A DNA stretch of 15,938 bases from JABIEQ01 sp964516055 (GCA_964516055.1 CAZEYK010000023.1:1-15938); one strand, 5' to 3'; positions 1 through 7,716 are shown, counted from the first letter of the stretch. A program made the numbers and translations. Notes: generated by a model from the letters alone, not told the origin.

Positions 1-104
1 TCGACTGATAAATCTTCCTCTTCTTCCGTATCTATAAAAACAAAATAAAATGATAAAGGTTGAATTGTCTGATATTGATCCAAATTATACAAAGTATCGA
101 CCAT
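1..104 (-). CDS. Hypothetical protein, N-terminal fragment (runs off the left edge)
   Basis: An ATG at 104-102 on the minus strand opens a frame of 34 codons without a stop up to the window edge. The visible peptide begins MVDTLYNLDQYQTIQP, then has a short hydrophobic/aromatic stretch and an acidic run (DTEEEED). Nothing identifies a family. It is divergent from the gene starting at 363, and the 258 bp between them hold regulatory sequence, which supports a real gene start here. No Shine-Dalgarno sequence is visible, as for nearly all genes in this window. Because only 34 residues can be seen, it could still be a chance open frame. Confidence 0.45.
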   Translation of the reverse strand, partial: MVDTLYNLDQYQTIQPLSFYFVFIDTEEEEDLSV

Positions 105-197
105 TTAATTGAGAAAAAAACTTTATGCTTGATTTTTTATTTGTGGAAGAATGAGATATAACGTAACAAATAGGGCAGTTAACAAAAAGGTTTGCTA

Positions 198-226
198 TTG
201 ACAGGTTGTCTAATAGAGGATATGTT
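198..226 (+). promoter_or_regulatory. Probable sigma-70-type promoter for the 363-2192 unit
   Basis: A perfect -35 box TTGACA at 198-203 is followed by a 17-bp spacer and the -10 box TATGTT at 221-226, which matches four of six consensus positions. Transcription would begin near 233 and leave a leader of about 130 nt before the ATG at 363. The -10 box and start site are covered by TGTTTAA repeats, suggesting repressor control. Confidence 0.6.
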
Positions 227-261
227 TAAGTTATTAAACAAATGTTTAACTGTTTAATAAC
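223..261. repeat. Cluster of TGTTTAA heptamers with an 11-bp inverted repeat; probable operator
   Basis: The heptamer TGTTTAA occurs at 223-229, 243-249 and 251-257 on the plus strand and at 234-240 on the minus strand: four copies in 35 bp. Within this, GTTATTAAACA at 230-240 pairs perfectly with 251-261 around a 10-nt loop. The block begins inside the -10 box and covers the predicted transcription start. It has no T-tract behind it, so an operator is more likely than a terminator. The ArsR-type protein encoded downstream at 1320 is the obvious candidate ligand (inference). Confidence 0.5.
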
Positions 262-267
262 GTAGTA

Positions 268-284
268 TCTGCCAAAATGGCAGA
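268..284 (+). other. Leader hairpin
   Basis: TCTGCCA at 268-274 pairs with TGGCAGA at 278-284 around an AAA loop, a 7-bp perfect stem inside the predicted 5' leader of the gene at 363. A second short palindrome, AGATT-AAT-AATCT, lies at 302-314. No known riboswitch class was recognised, and the structures may simply stabilise the leader or block ribosomes. Confidence 0.3.
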
Positions 285-362
285 GAGGGTTAAGTGAGGG
301 CAGATTAATAATCTATTCTGCGTACCTTAAATATATATTTTTTGATTAATTAATAAACAGGT

Positions 363-1271
363 ATGAATGAACAGAATAATGGACAACCTACTGCTTTTAT
401 AAAAAATGTAAAGAAAAGTTGGATAATCATTATCGCCGCTATTATTATTTCTTTAACCATTGTTGGCAGTGTTTATGCGTGGCAAAGGAGTAGTGCAAAA
501 TTTGCATCGCAAAAAACTATAGCGGTTTTTGAAGCGTATGATTGTGATAAATTACGAGTGGTATCTGTAGTAGTGCCAGAAGGACAAAGTTCTGTAGATA
601 TTGCTTTAGAACATTTGTTGAGTCCTGGAGGAATTAGTACTGTTGCAGAATATGCAAGAAGTTTTAAGGTGGTTGAAGGTAATATTGCCTATATTGATTG
701 GCCTGATGAAATGAGTAATTTGCCAAACATTGATACGAGTTGTTCCTTGCAAGCTTTTTTACAGCCAATAGAAAAAACTCTCATTCAAATTGTTCCAATT
801 GACACGGTTATCCATTCTTTGGGAGGAAGTGTTAACGCGTTTTATATGCGTATGGGATTGAGTTGTCCAACAGGAGTTTCGGAGTGCAATTACGATAGTG
901 TTTATTTACCAGTTGATAAGAATTTTAAGATTACTAATATGGGTAATCCTGATTTTATTGGAAACCCGGTTACTTCAATTTTTCCTATTTATGCGTACAT
1001 GTGCGATACGTATGGAACGAAGAATGGCGTTGCGTTGCATTATTCTAAAATTGACTTTTTTATGTCTAAAGATATAGAAAATGCTCCTACTGTTTTGCTT
1101 GGTACCACTCCAAGCGGAAGTGCTGGTAGTGGTGAGTGTGATTTACTTGAAAATGAAAGTAGCTTAACATCTAGTGTGGAACCAGGAGAATATCGAATTT
1201 GGGCAGTACGATACATAGATAACAAGCCAGATAGGCGCACCGTTGATAACTATATTACGGTCATAAATTAA
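363..1271 (+). CDS. Membrane-anchored protein with a possible GerMN-like domain
   Basis: 302 residues. A lysine-flanked hydrophobic segment at about 19-40 is a single N-terminal membrane anchor, placing the rest outside the cell. Residues about 55-160 have the outline of a GerMN domain: a helical stretch (SSVDIALEHLLSPGG), a strand pair around the VVEGNIAYIDWP stretch, then FLQPIEKTLIQI followed by a strand ending in a glycine turn. This fits the family pattern of a 'number of lesions per site'-free, purely structural or ligand-binding domain seen in spore-germination and envelope lipoproteins. The match is by eye and weak. The C-terminal half (about 165-302) is beta-rich, with Cys pairs that could form disulfides, and is unrecognised. 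The ATG lies 130 nt after a predicted start site and has no Shine-Dalgarno. It is probably first in an operon with the ArsR-type regulator and a second anchored protein. Confidence 0.75.
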   Translation: MNEQNNGQPTAFIKNVKKSWIIIIAAIIISLTIVGSVYAWQRSSAKFASQKTIAVFEAYDCDKLRVVSVVVPEGQSSVDIALEHLLSPGGISTVAEYARSFKVVEGNIAYIDWPDEMSNLPNIDTSCSLQAFLQPIEKTLIQIVPIDTVIHSLGGSVNAFYMRMGLSCPTGVSECNYDSVYLPVDKNFKITNMGNPDFIGNPVTSIFPIYAYMCDTYGTKNGVALHYSKIDFFMSKDIENAPTVLLGTTPSGSAGSGECDLLENESSLTSSVEPGEYRIWAVRYIDNKPDRRTVDNYITVIN

Positions 1272-1319
1272 TCATGTCGTATTTACTTGTGCTCCAGGTT
1301 ATACGTAATTTATATACAT

Positions 1320-1652
1320 ATGTTAGATGAAAAAGAAATCAAAGAAAAACAGAAAATATTAAGTGAAACAGACAAAAGTATGGCGGCGGCGTTTAAGGTG
1401 TTAAGTGATGTTAATCGTTATCGAATTTTTCGTATTCTGGTCGATCAATCAAAAATCTCGATTAGCAATATTGCCAAGATTTTGGAAATTTCTGTACCTT
1501 TGGCATCACAGCATATTAAAATTTTAACGCAGGCTAATTTAATAGAAAAGGAACGAGATGGAAAAAAAGTTTTTCTAAAACTTGAATATAATAATCCTTT
1601 CGTCCTTGCATTTGTTAAAACAATCCAATTGGCATTAACATTAGATAACTAA
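1320..1652 (+). CDS. ArsR-family winged-helix repressor lacking cysteines
   Basis: 110 residues from the ATG at 1320. An in-frame TTG at 1287 would add 11 residues but is a poorer start. The ArsR fold is clear: an N-terminal helix, the LSDVNRYRIFRIL stretch (about 28-40) that in this family reads LadptRlrIL.lL, a helix-turn-helix at about 47-71 (SISNIAKILEIS, then VPLASQHIKIL) and a wing with ERDGKKVFLKL. Family members repress their own operon and release DNA on a signal. Metal sensors carry a CxC motif in the recognition region; here that segment is ISISNIAK and the whole protein has no cysteine, so it is not a classical thiol metal sensor. It lies between two membrane-anchored proteins, 48 nt after the first and 6 nt before the second. 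The TGTTTAA cluster at 223-261 is its likely target (inference). Confidence 0.88.
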   Translation: MLDEKEIKEKQKILSETDKSMAAAFKVLSDVNRYRIFRILVDQSKISISNIAKILEISVPLASQHIKILTQANLIEKERDGKKVFLKLEYNNPFVLAFVKTIQLALTLDN

Positions 1653-1658
1653 CATACT

Positions 1659-2192
1659 ATGAAAAAAATGTCTCGATCGTACGCGTTGTTATTTTTGTGT
1701 TTGGGTATAGTTGTATTACTATTTGGTATTTCTTTAGGTTTTTATTATTTATCAGTACCTGCTAAAACGGATGCTATTGGTGGAAATTTGACAGTTCCTC
1801 GAGTTGATAACATTGTTGAACCTATTCCCGTTGAACAAAATACAATTGAAAAGAAAAGTAGTTGGTGCATTGAGGCAAAAAACGGTCTCTGGATTTCATC
1901 AGAATTTTTTAATGGTATGACTCATGCTCCAACAATTCAACACATATGTCGTGGGGAAAATGAGGTTTTTTATTTACTTATGGATTGGGACGATACGGCT
2001 ATACAACATACAGGAAAACTTATTGCCGTACACTCATCAAGTACCTTTTTTGTTGTGTCGGTTCATAAGGATCCAGAAATTATATTGCTTGACGCTCAAA
2101 ATAATCAATATCCAAATCAAGTGTGGATTTCAATCGATGGCATGACTGTGATTTTTGATGAAACAAATAGTTTTAGCTCTTCACTAAAATAG
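1659..2192 (+). CDS. Small membrane-anchored protein of unknown function
   Basis: 177 residues, starting 6 nt after the stop of the ArsR-type gene, so translationally linked to it. Residues about 8-31 form one hydrophobic segment after a basic N-terminus (MKKMSRS), giving either an uncleaved anchor or a signal peptide. A flexible linker (about 33-66) leads to a small extracytoplasmic domain, about 67-170, with two cysteines (C70 and C97) that could form a disulfide and alternating hydrophobic strands. A second ATG three codons in is possible. No family was recognised. It ends 38 bp before a strong terminator. Sharing an operon with a repressor and another anchored protein suggests a regulated envelope function. 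Confidence 0.75.
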   Translation: MKKMSRSYALLFLCLGIVVLLFGISLGFYYLSVPAKTDAIGGNLTVPRVDNIVEPIPVEQNTIEKKSSWCIEAKNGLWISSEFFNGMTHAPTIQHICRGENEVFYLLMDWDDTAIQHTGKLIAVHSSSTFFVVSVHKDPEIILLDAQNNQYPNQVWISIDGMTVIFDETNSFSSSLK

Positions 2193-2229
2193 TGTTCATA
2201 TTGTTTAGGACTTGGAGCTATATTATAGA

Positions 2230-2267
2230 GTTAAAAAGAAAGCACCAATTGGGGCTTTCTTTTTAAC
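2230..2267 (+). terminator. Intrinsic terminator, probably bidirectional
   Basis: A perfect 14-bp stem pairs 2230-2243 (GTTAAAAAGAAAGC) with 2254-2267, with a 10-nt loop. The right arm contains a five-T run and is followed by another T-rich tract at about 2276-2283. It ends the 363-2192 unit. Nothing on the opposite strand obviously needs it. Confidence 0.8.
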
Positions 2268-2327
2268 TTGTAACATTTTTTTTAAATATCAAAAAACATC
2301 TAGGGTTTTTCTTTTTTAGGTCAAAAA

Positions 2328-2336
2328 TGCTATATT
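2328..2336 (+). promoter_or_regulatory. Possible extended -10 promoter element
   Basis: TGCTATATT at 2328-2336 fits the extended -10 pattern TGnTATAAT with one mismatch. The -35 region at the proper distance is poor. Transcription would start about 20 nt before the ATG at 2364. A second TATAAT at 2349-2354 is closer to the gene and could be an alternative. Confidence 0.35.
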
Positions 2337-2363
2337 TACAATAGATAATATAATAAATTTTAT

Positions 2364-3095
2364 ATGGAAAAAGAAGGGTTTTTTCGTCAAATTGCAGCTT
2401 CAATGGAACAAAGAAAGATAAAAAAAGATCTTAAAGGGAGTGTTCAATCGGGTGAAAGTCCAGTGAAAGAACAGATAACGTCTGGATCAGATACTTCCAG
2501 TCCAGAAACAATAATAATTGATTTAGGATTTCAAAAAGAAATAGAGCGGCATGAAAAGAAAAAAGAACACGATATGGAAGAACGTAGGCGAGCAGAAGAA
2601 GAACGCCAACGAGCTAAGGAACAACGACAAAAAGAAATTGAAGAGAAAAAACAGCAAGAACAGCAAGAACAAGAAAAAATAGCTGAAGCCTTAACGGATC
2701 ATATTTTTGATGCGCTCAGAAGTGATGATTTTTGGGAGGGAAAAGAATCAACAACAGAAGTATTGATTGATAAAATTCAGGAACGTCTTGATAATCCAAA
2801 TCATACCGTTTGGGATGAAATAAATCGTATGATAGATGCGATTGGAAAAAAAGAAGGATTATCAAATGAAAAAACTGAAGAAATTAAAAAACTTGTAGAT
2901 AAAGAATTTGTAGATCATGCAGATGATTGGGATAAGAATAAGTACAATACGTATTCTTCTGGTGATAAAGGGCAGTTTACGTTAGATGGAGTTCCTATTA
3001 TTACATATGAAACAGATGAATATGATGTACCAGCAAATTGTACTTTTCTTCCAGATCAATTTGCACGTAAAATGAACGAATTAGTAGGGAAGTAA
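2364..3095 (+). CDS. Charged coiled-coil cytoplasmic protein of unknown function
   Basis: 243 residues with no signal peptide or membrane segment. The N-terminal 55 residues are polar and probably disordered. Residues about 58-112 are almost only Glu, Lys, Arg and Gln with Ala, with repeats such as EERRRAEEERQRAKEQRQ, which predicts one long alpha helix or coiled coil. Residues about 113-243 form a more ordinary folded part rich in acidic residues and aromatic side chains (TVWDEINRMIDAIGKKEG, DDWDKNKYNTY). No family was recognised. The layout (disordered head, helical rod, small globular tail) suggests a scaffold or interaction protein. It is first in a likely three-gene unit with the genes at 3100 and 3380; the next start is only 4 nt past its stop. 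Confidence 0.7.
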   Translation: MEKEGFFRQIAASMEQRKIKKDLKGSVQSGESPVKEQITSGSDTSSPETIIIDLGFQKEIERHEKKKEHDMEERRRAEEERQRAKEQRQKEIEEKKQQEQQEQEKIAEALTDHIFDALRSDDFWEGKESTTEVLIDKIQERLDNPNHTVWDEINRMIDAIGKKEGLSNEKTEEIKKLVDKEFVDHADDWDKNKYNTYSSGDKGQFTLDGVPIITYETDEYDVPANCTFLPDQFARKMNELVGK

Positions 3096-3099
3096 ATAA

Positions 3100-3369
3100 G
3101 TGATAAAAGTTACGTGTATGGTTTTAAAAAAAATTGCTAGTGGTGTGGTACATAGGGTGCCTTCGGATTTACGAAAGGCACTCATTTTTGATACTAGGGT
3201 ACAAGATGCGTGGAACAATCTTACTCCACTCGCGCGGAATGAGTGGATTTGTTGGATTGAGTTTGCCAAGAAGCAGGAAACACGGGATCGTTGGATTGAG
3301 CGGACGTGTACAGATATTGTATCTGGGAAGCATCGGCCGTGTTGTTGGCCGGGATGTAGTCATCGGTAA
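3100..3369 (+). CDS. YdeI/OmpD-associated (OmdA-like) family small protein
   Basis: 89 residues from a GTG; an ATG seven codons in (3118) is an alternative start. The core matches the YdeI/OmdA pattern: VPSDLRKAL (about 20-28), a helix with DAWNNLTPLARNEWICWIEFAKK (about 36-58) and ETRDRWIERTCTDIVSGK (about 60-77). The family hallmark is 'F..L.ps.r.eyv.Wi.eAK..eTR.rRi.k....l..gk'. The tail GKHRPCCWPGC adds three cysteines. YdeI in enteric bacteria is linked to survival of antimicrobial peptides, but a precise biochemical role is not established. It is much shorter than YdeI proteins of around 190 residues, so it is essentially the C-terminal OmdA module alone. Confidence 0.8.
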   Translation: MIKVTCMVLKKIASGVVHRVPSDLRKALIFDTRVQDAWNNLTPLARNEWICWIEFAKKQETRDRWIERTCTDIVSGKHRPCCWPGCSHR

Positions 3370-3379
3370 CTAGGTATTT

Positions 3380-3712
3380 ATGAAAAAAGAGAAATATACG
3401 TTTATACGAGATCAATATAGAAAACATAGGGGGGACTATTCTCGTTTTTTGCATATTTATTGTGATAGTTGTGAGAAGCCTTTATTTCTTTATCAAAAGG
3501 ATGGTCCTGGTGAATTAAAGAGAATGTACATCGACAGAATACTTGCGCCGAAGGTTATTTATAAAAAAGGGGATTTCATATGTCCCCATTGTTCAAAAGT
3601 GCGTGGAACCTGCTATATTTATGAAAAGGAAAAGCGTAAGGCAATTAGATTGTATCAGGGGGCAATTATAAAAAAAATTGGTAAAGGAGTTTTTCCTTTC
3701 TCAAAAGAGTAA
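3380..3712 (+). CDS. Zinc-ribbon protein of unknown function
   Basis: 110 residues, no membrane segment. Two CxxC knuckles, CDSC at 28-31 and CPHC at 68-71, are spaced as in a zinc ribbon; a further Cys at 78 is present. The segments between and after are basic with beta-like alternation (KRMYIDRIL, KRKAIRLYQGAIIKKI), compatible with nucleic-acid or protein binding. No specific family was recognised. It follows the YdeI-like gene by 10 nt and its stop codon sits inside the left arm of the terminator at 3701-3737. Confidence 0.72.
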   Translation: MKKEKYTFIRDQYRKHRGDYSRFLHIYCDSCEKPLFLYQKDGPGELKRMYIDRILAPKVIYKKGDFICPHCSKVRGTCYIYEKEKRKAIRLYQGAIIKKIGKGVFPFSKE

Positions 3713-3737
3713 CCGGTTTAGTCGGTTACTCTTTTGA
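3701..3737. terminator. Bidirectional terminator between convergent genes
   Basis: A perfect 15-bp stem pairs 3701-3715 with 3723-3737 around a 7-nt loop (GTTTAGT). The left arm has AAAA and the right arm TTTT at mirrored places, so it can act for both directions: for the plus-strand gene ending at 3712, whose stop codon it contains, and for the minus-strand ABC operon ending at 3768. Confidence 0.82.
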
Positions 3738-3767
3738 ATATACAGCATTATTTCTTTGTGGATGCTA

Positions 3768-5525
3768 TTAACTTTTTCTTTCATGGTGAAGAAGCATCTC
3801 GAGGGCATGTTCTTTTGACCCTGCTTGAAGTACTTCACCACTATTCACAAAAAATATTTCATCTGCATTTTCAATCGTGTTGAGGCGGTGAGCAATAATA
3901 ATGTTTGTGGTTGTGGTAGGAAGATTGTGCAAAATTTCCTCGAGCAGTTGTTCGGTGACGGTATCAATGTTTGCTGTTGCTTCGTCTAAAATGAGAATGT
4001 CTGGGTTACGAAGTACGGCGCGGATAAAGGCAATGAGTTGCTTTTGTCCCAAACTTACCGCGTCGCCGCTAGCAGTGAGTGGTGTTTCCAAGCCTTTGTC
4101 AAAGCGTTCCAAGAGTCGTTCAAGACCAGCGTCTTTAAGCACGGTTTCTAGCATATCACTGCTATATTCAGCATAGTCATTATTTCCATACAGAATATTT
4201 TCTCGTACGGTGCCGGTAAACAAAATCGGTTCTTGGAGGATTACTCCAATTTTTTTTGTTCGCTCGGCATCGGTATAGTTTCGAATATCTTTGCCATTCA
4301 AAAATATTGTTCCACCTGTTGGATCATAAAGTCTGGCAATGAGGGAGGCTGTTGTTGTTTTTCCTCCACCCGTTGGACCAACGAGCGCGTAGGTTTTTCC
4401 TTTTTCGAGTGTGATATTGATGTTGTGCAATACTTCTTTTCCATTGTGATAGGCAAAATTGACGGCGTTCATTTCTAGGATTGCTTCGCTAATGGTGGTT
4501 GTCGTTTTTGTGAGTATGGGAAGATTGTTTTCTAGAACAAGGATAGCATATACTCTGTCCCAACTTGCTAGTGCTGTTTGAAAGTTTGCCCAAAGCGCGG
4601 CTATTTGGCGTAGTGGTGTGTAAAAGCTATTGGCATAGGATAAAAAGCTAATCAACAGCCCAATGGTAAACTGGCCGTTGGCAATGAGCGCTATCCCATA
4701 AGCAAGGACAATGAGTTGTCCAATGTTGGATGCCAATCCATAAAGTGGCGTAAAGGTAATATTGGCAATGCCGGCTTTTATTGCTGCGGTATAATTGACA
4801 TTGTTTACTTTTTGAAATCGTTTTTTGAAAAAATCTCTTCGATTAAATGCAATAATTACTTTGAAATTATTCAAACTTTCCTGTACTTCTGAACTCATAC
4901 TCCCAAGAGATTCGGAACTTTCGAGATTTTTTTTCTTTATCCATGGAGAGAGCATGCGCGTTATCACAAAGAGAACGAGTGCTGGGGCAAGAGTGGTGGT
5001 TCCAAGGCTCGGATGCAAAGAGATCAAGAAAATTGCCGCTCCAATCATGAGAAATATATTCCCAAAAAATTGAACCAACGATTGTGAAAAGAATTGGTTA
5101 ATTTTGTCTGTATCATTATTGATACGGGAAATAAGGTCTCCTGCTTTATTTTCATTGAAAAACGCGACAGGCAAGGATTGGAGTTTGTTGAAAATTTTGT
5201 TGCGGAGGCGATAGAGAACACGTTGCCCCACTCCACCCATGAGTCGAGTTTGCAAATAGCTCGTGACGAGGGCACATAGATACAAAAGTAAAATAATACC
5301 AGCATACACAAGTACGCCATGGTAATCATTTTTGGCGATATAGGTGTCAATTGCATGAGCAATGAGGCGAGGGGCGGTAAGATTGAGAAGTGCAGTGGTT
5401 AGCACCGCCATAATTGCGAAGATCAAAATCTTTTTTTCTTCAGCAAGGAGTGGCCAAAGTTTTTTTGCGGCAACCCAGGAAGAATAATTTTTTGCATTGT
5501 TTTTGTTATTTAGGTCGTATGTCAT
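3768..5525 (-). CDS. ABC exporter half-transporter, catalytically competent subunit
   Basis: 585 residues: an N-terminal six-helix type IV exporter membrane domain (about 25-320) and a C-terminal ATPase domain (about 345-580). Seen are Walker A GPTGGGKT (383-390), Q-loop ILQEPILF, signature VSLGQ (490-494), Walker B ILILDE with catalytic Glu515, and H-loop His546. The Walker A, Walker B and His are canonical, but the signature departs from LSGGQ. The partner subunit upstream shows the reverse pattern, so the two very likely form a heterodimer in the cytoplasmic membrane that exports drugs, lipids or peptides. The start codon overlaps the partner's stop by ATGA (5522-5525), which supports coupled synthesis in equal amounts. 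The substrate cannot be read from the sequence. Confidence 0.95.
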   Translation of the reverse strand: MTYDLNNKNNAKNYSSWVAAKKLWPLLAEEKKILIFAIMAVLTTALLNLTAPRLIAHAIDTYIAKNDYHGVLVYAGIILLLYLCALVTSYLQTRLMGGVGQRVLYRLRNKIFNKLQSLPVAFFNENKAGDLISRINNDTDKINQFFSQSLVQFFGNIFLMIGAAIFLISLHPSLGTTTLAPALVLFVITRMLSPWIKKKNLESSESLGSMSSEVQESLNNFKVIIAFNRRDFFKKRFQKVNNVNYTAAIKAGIANITFTPLYGLASNIGQLIVLAYGIALIANGQFTIGLLISFLSYANSFYTPLRQIAALWANFQTALASWDRVYAILVLENNLPILTKTTTTISEAILEMNAVNFAYHNGKEVLHNINITLEKGKTYALVGPTGGGKTTTASLIARLYDPTGGTIFLNGKDIRNYTDAERTKKIGVILQEPILFTGTVRENILYGNNDYAEYSSDMLETVLKDAGLERLLERFDKGLETPLTASGDAVSLGQKQLIAFIRAVLRNPDILILDEATANIDTVTEQLLEEILHNLPTTTTNIIIAHRLNTIENADEIFFVNSGEVLQAGSKEHALEMLLHHERKS

Positions 5526-7264
5526 ATAGTATTGGTACTTTGTTGTGAACGATACATTTGTATGTATTCGGGGGAGGTCTTTAGGAGATGCTCGTGTGTG
5601 CCACGTGCTAATACTTCGCCTTCCATGAGAACGATAATTTGGTCATAGTGTTCTACGGAAGCAATTTTTTGGGTGACTGACACGAGGGTGACGTGTGGAT
5701 AGTTTTTGGCAATATTTGCGAGAATTTTTTGTTCAGTATTTGTATCTACTCGCGCTGTGAAATCATCAAGAAGAAGAATGTGGGGATTTATTGCGAGTGC
5801 TCTGGCGAGCATGATGCGTTGTTTTTGTCCACCAGATAAGCTTGCTCCTCGTTCAGAGACAATAGTTTCCATACCCTGTGGTAGCGTATGGATAAAGTTA
5901 GACAGTTCGGCCGTTTCAATTGCTTTTTGTACGTCATCTTCACGTACTTCTGTATTAAAGGCAATATTTTCTCGCACGCTTACGTTGAATAAAATACTGT
6001 CTTGGAATACCAGTCCTACTTGTTTGTAGAGGGCTTCTTTTTGATATTCGTTTAGTGGAATATTGTCATACAGTACCTGACCGCTTGTTGGCGGCAGTAG
6101 GCCAATGAGAAGGCTCATGAGTTGTGTTTTTCCTGCTGCAGTTGGGCCTATAATTGCTACCTTGCTTCCCGCGGTAATATTGAGGGAGACATCTTTGAGA
6201 GCTGCTTTTTCTCCAAATAATAAATTAATATCTTCAAGTTGGATATTTCCTTGTAATGGAGTGGTGTTTGTTCCTTCATTTGGAACATCTGGCGCAGAAA
6301 GTACTTGTGCAATGCGGCCATACGATGCTTGTGCTTGGGCGATAATATTACTTACAAAACCAAGAATGAGGATAGGGAAGATTAATATTGCCATGTAACT
6401 ATTGAATGACGCAAATTCTCCGAGCGTCATGGTTCCGCCAATTACGAATTTTCCACCAAGGGTAAGTATGATCAGTATTGTGAGATTTGATGTGAACGTG
6501 ATAATTGGAATCATTGCTGAAAAGAGTTTCAGGATATTGATCCCAATGTCGTGTGCATTTTTATTGGCTTCGGAAAATTTTTGGTGTTCAAGAGATTGTG
6601 AGTGCAATACTCTAATTAATGCCGCTCCCATAATACTTTCGTTGATTACTCTATTGAGCCAATCAATGACTTCGCGGGTCTTTAAGAAGAGAACCCGTAC
6701 TTTTTTTAAAATGAAGAAAAAGGTTGTTCCAATAAGAGGAAGCGCTATGAGTACTGCCAAGCCGAGTTTCCAGTTGATAGAAATGAGAAGAGTACTTCCT
6801 CCAATAATTAAAAAAAGAGAAGACACAACATTTACTATTGCTTGTGAGACAAAGTTTTTTATGGCATCAATGTCCGATGTGAGATTGGTGAGTAGTGTTG
6901 CTGGCGTGATTTTTTGTACCTGTGCTACGCTTTGACGTGATATTTTTTCAGAGAGGGTATTTCGTACATCTCGTGCTACTTGTTCTGATGTAATGGTTTG
7001 AAGAATATTTTGGACATAGGTTAATATAAAAATACAAATAGCAGCAATTGAGAATTGCCACAGAATAGTATGTATCGATCCATTACGAAAAAATCCATCA
7101 ATACCATGGGAGATAAGACGGGGAAGCCACAAGGTTAATCCATTACTGAGGAGCGCTAGTATAACGAGCGGTACAATAAGTTTTTTGTAGGGTTTTAAAA
7201 TGGTAAAGAGGTTTGGTTTTTTGGGTTTGTTTCTATTTTTTTTATTCATACGTCTATATATCAT
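5522..7264 (-). CDS. ABC exporter half-transporter, degenerate-ATPase subunit
   Basis: 580 residues with an N-terminal membrane domain of six helices (about 30-310) and an ATPase domain (about 335-570). Walker A is GPTAAGKT (373-380) and the signature LSGGQ (476-480) is perfect. However, Walker B reads LLLDD, with Asp501 where the catalytic Glu should be, and the H-loop has Gln532 instead of His. These two substitutions are the known marks of the non-hydrolysing site in heterodimeric exporters such as TM287/288, BmrCD and LmrCD. The start at 7264 lies 2 nt after the MarR stop; an internal ATG five codons in (7249) is an alternative. The gene is second in the MarR-ABC-ABC operon. Confidence 0.95.
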   Translation of the reverse strand: MIYRRMNKKNRNKPKKPNLFTILKPYKKLIVPLVILALLSNGLTLWLPRLISHGIDGFFRNGSIHTILWQFSIAAICIFILTYVQNILQTITSEQVARDVRNTLSEKISRQSVAQVQKITPATLLTNLTSDIDAIKNFVSQAIVNVVSSLFLIIGGSTLLISINWKLGLAVLIALPLIGTTFFFILKKVRVLFLKTREVIDWLNRVINESIMGAALIRVLHSQSLEHQKFSEANKNAHDIGINILKLFSAMIPIITFTSNLTILIILTLGGKFVIGGTMTLGEFASFNSYMAILIFPILILGFVSNIIAQAQASYGRIAQVLSAPDVPNEGTNTTPLQGNIQLEDINLLFGEKAALKDVSLNITAGSKVAIIGPTAAGKTQLMSLLIGLLPPTSGQVLYDNIPLNEYQKEALYKQVGLVFQDSILFNVSVRENIAFNTEVREDDVQKAIETAELSNFIHTLPQGMETIVSERGASLSGGQKQRIMLARALAINPHILLLDDFTARVDTNTEQKILANIAKNYPHVTLVSVTQKIASVEHYDQIIVLMEGEVLARGTHEHLLKTSPEYIQMYRSQQSTNTI

Positions 7265-7266
7265 GG

Positions 7267-7698
7267 CTATTGTTTTGTTACAAAGTCACTTATTTTTTTT
7301 TGGAGTGCGGCATACTGCTGTAGTTCGGAGTCATCGAGTGCATCAAAGATGGTCATCATTTTTTTTGTGCGGTGTTCTTTGAATTTTTTGAATAATTTTT
7401 TTGCGTTTAGTGATAATGATAGGGTTGTTATTCGTCGATCAGTGATATGTTGTTTACGGAGTACATATTTTTTTTCTACGAGGGCATCTACGAGTTGTGT
7501 GGCGGCACTGCTTGTGATGTGAAGGGCTTGAGCAATAATCTTGATATTGGTTTGGCTATTTTCTGATATAAATCGTAATACAAAACTTTGAGAGGGGGTG
7601 ATGTCTACCGTATTTTTTGACGTATATCCAATCATCATTTTGTGGCGGATTGCATGCATGTCTTGGAGGAGATTTTCGATAATTTTTTGTCGGTTCAT
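7267..7698 (-). CDS. MarR-family transcriptional regulator
   Basis: 143 residues, the usual length for the family. The winged helix-turn-helix is visible: TPSQSFVLRFI (about 34-44), then helices IKIIAQALHI and SSAATQLVDALVEKKYVLRK, and a wing with ITDRRITTLSLS, which carries the conserved D-R-R of MarR proteins. The N- and C-terminal helices would form the dimer interface. MarR proteins repress their own operon and are released by small phenolic or lipophilic ligands, often substrates of the exporter they control. It is the first gene of the minus-strand operon with both ABC subunits, 2 nt upstream of the first. The palindrome over its promoter at 7717-7743 is the expected operator. Confidence 0.92.
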   Translation of the reverse strand: MNRQKIIENLLQDMHAIRHKMMIGYTSKNTVDITPSQSFVLRFISENSQTNIKIIAQALHITSSAATQLVDALVEKKYVLRKQHITDRRITTLSLSLNAKKLFKKFKEHRTKKMMTIFDALDDSELQQYAALQKKISDFVTKQ

Positions 7699-7716
7699 AG
7701 AGGGCTGTTACTTGTA

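Noticed and set aside
1287..1319. TTG start for the ArsR-type protein
   Set aside because: The added 11 residues do not fit the family, and ATG 1320 begins a typical N-terminal helix.
6402..6935. 177-codon plus-strand open frame opposite the ABC gene
   Set aside because: It is the antisense shadow of a clear ABC transporter; its translation shows no family features.
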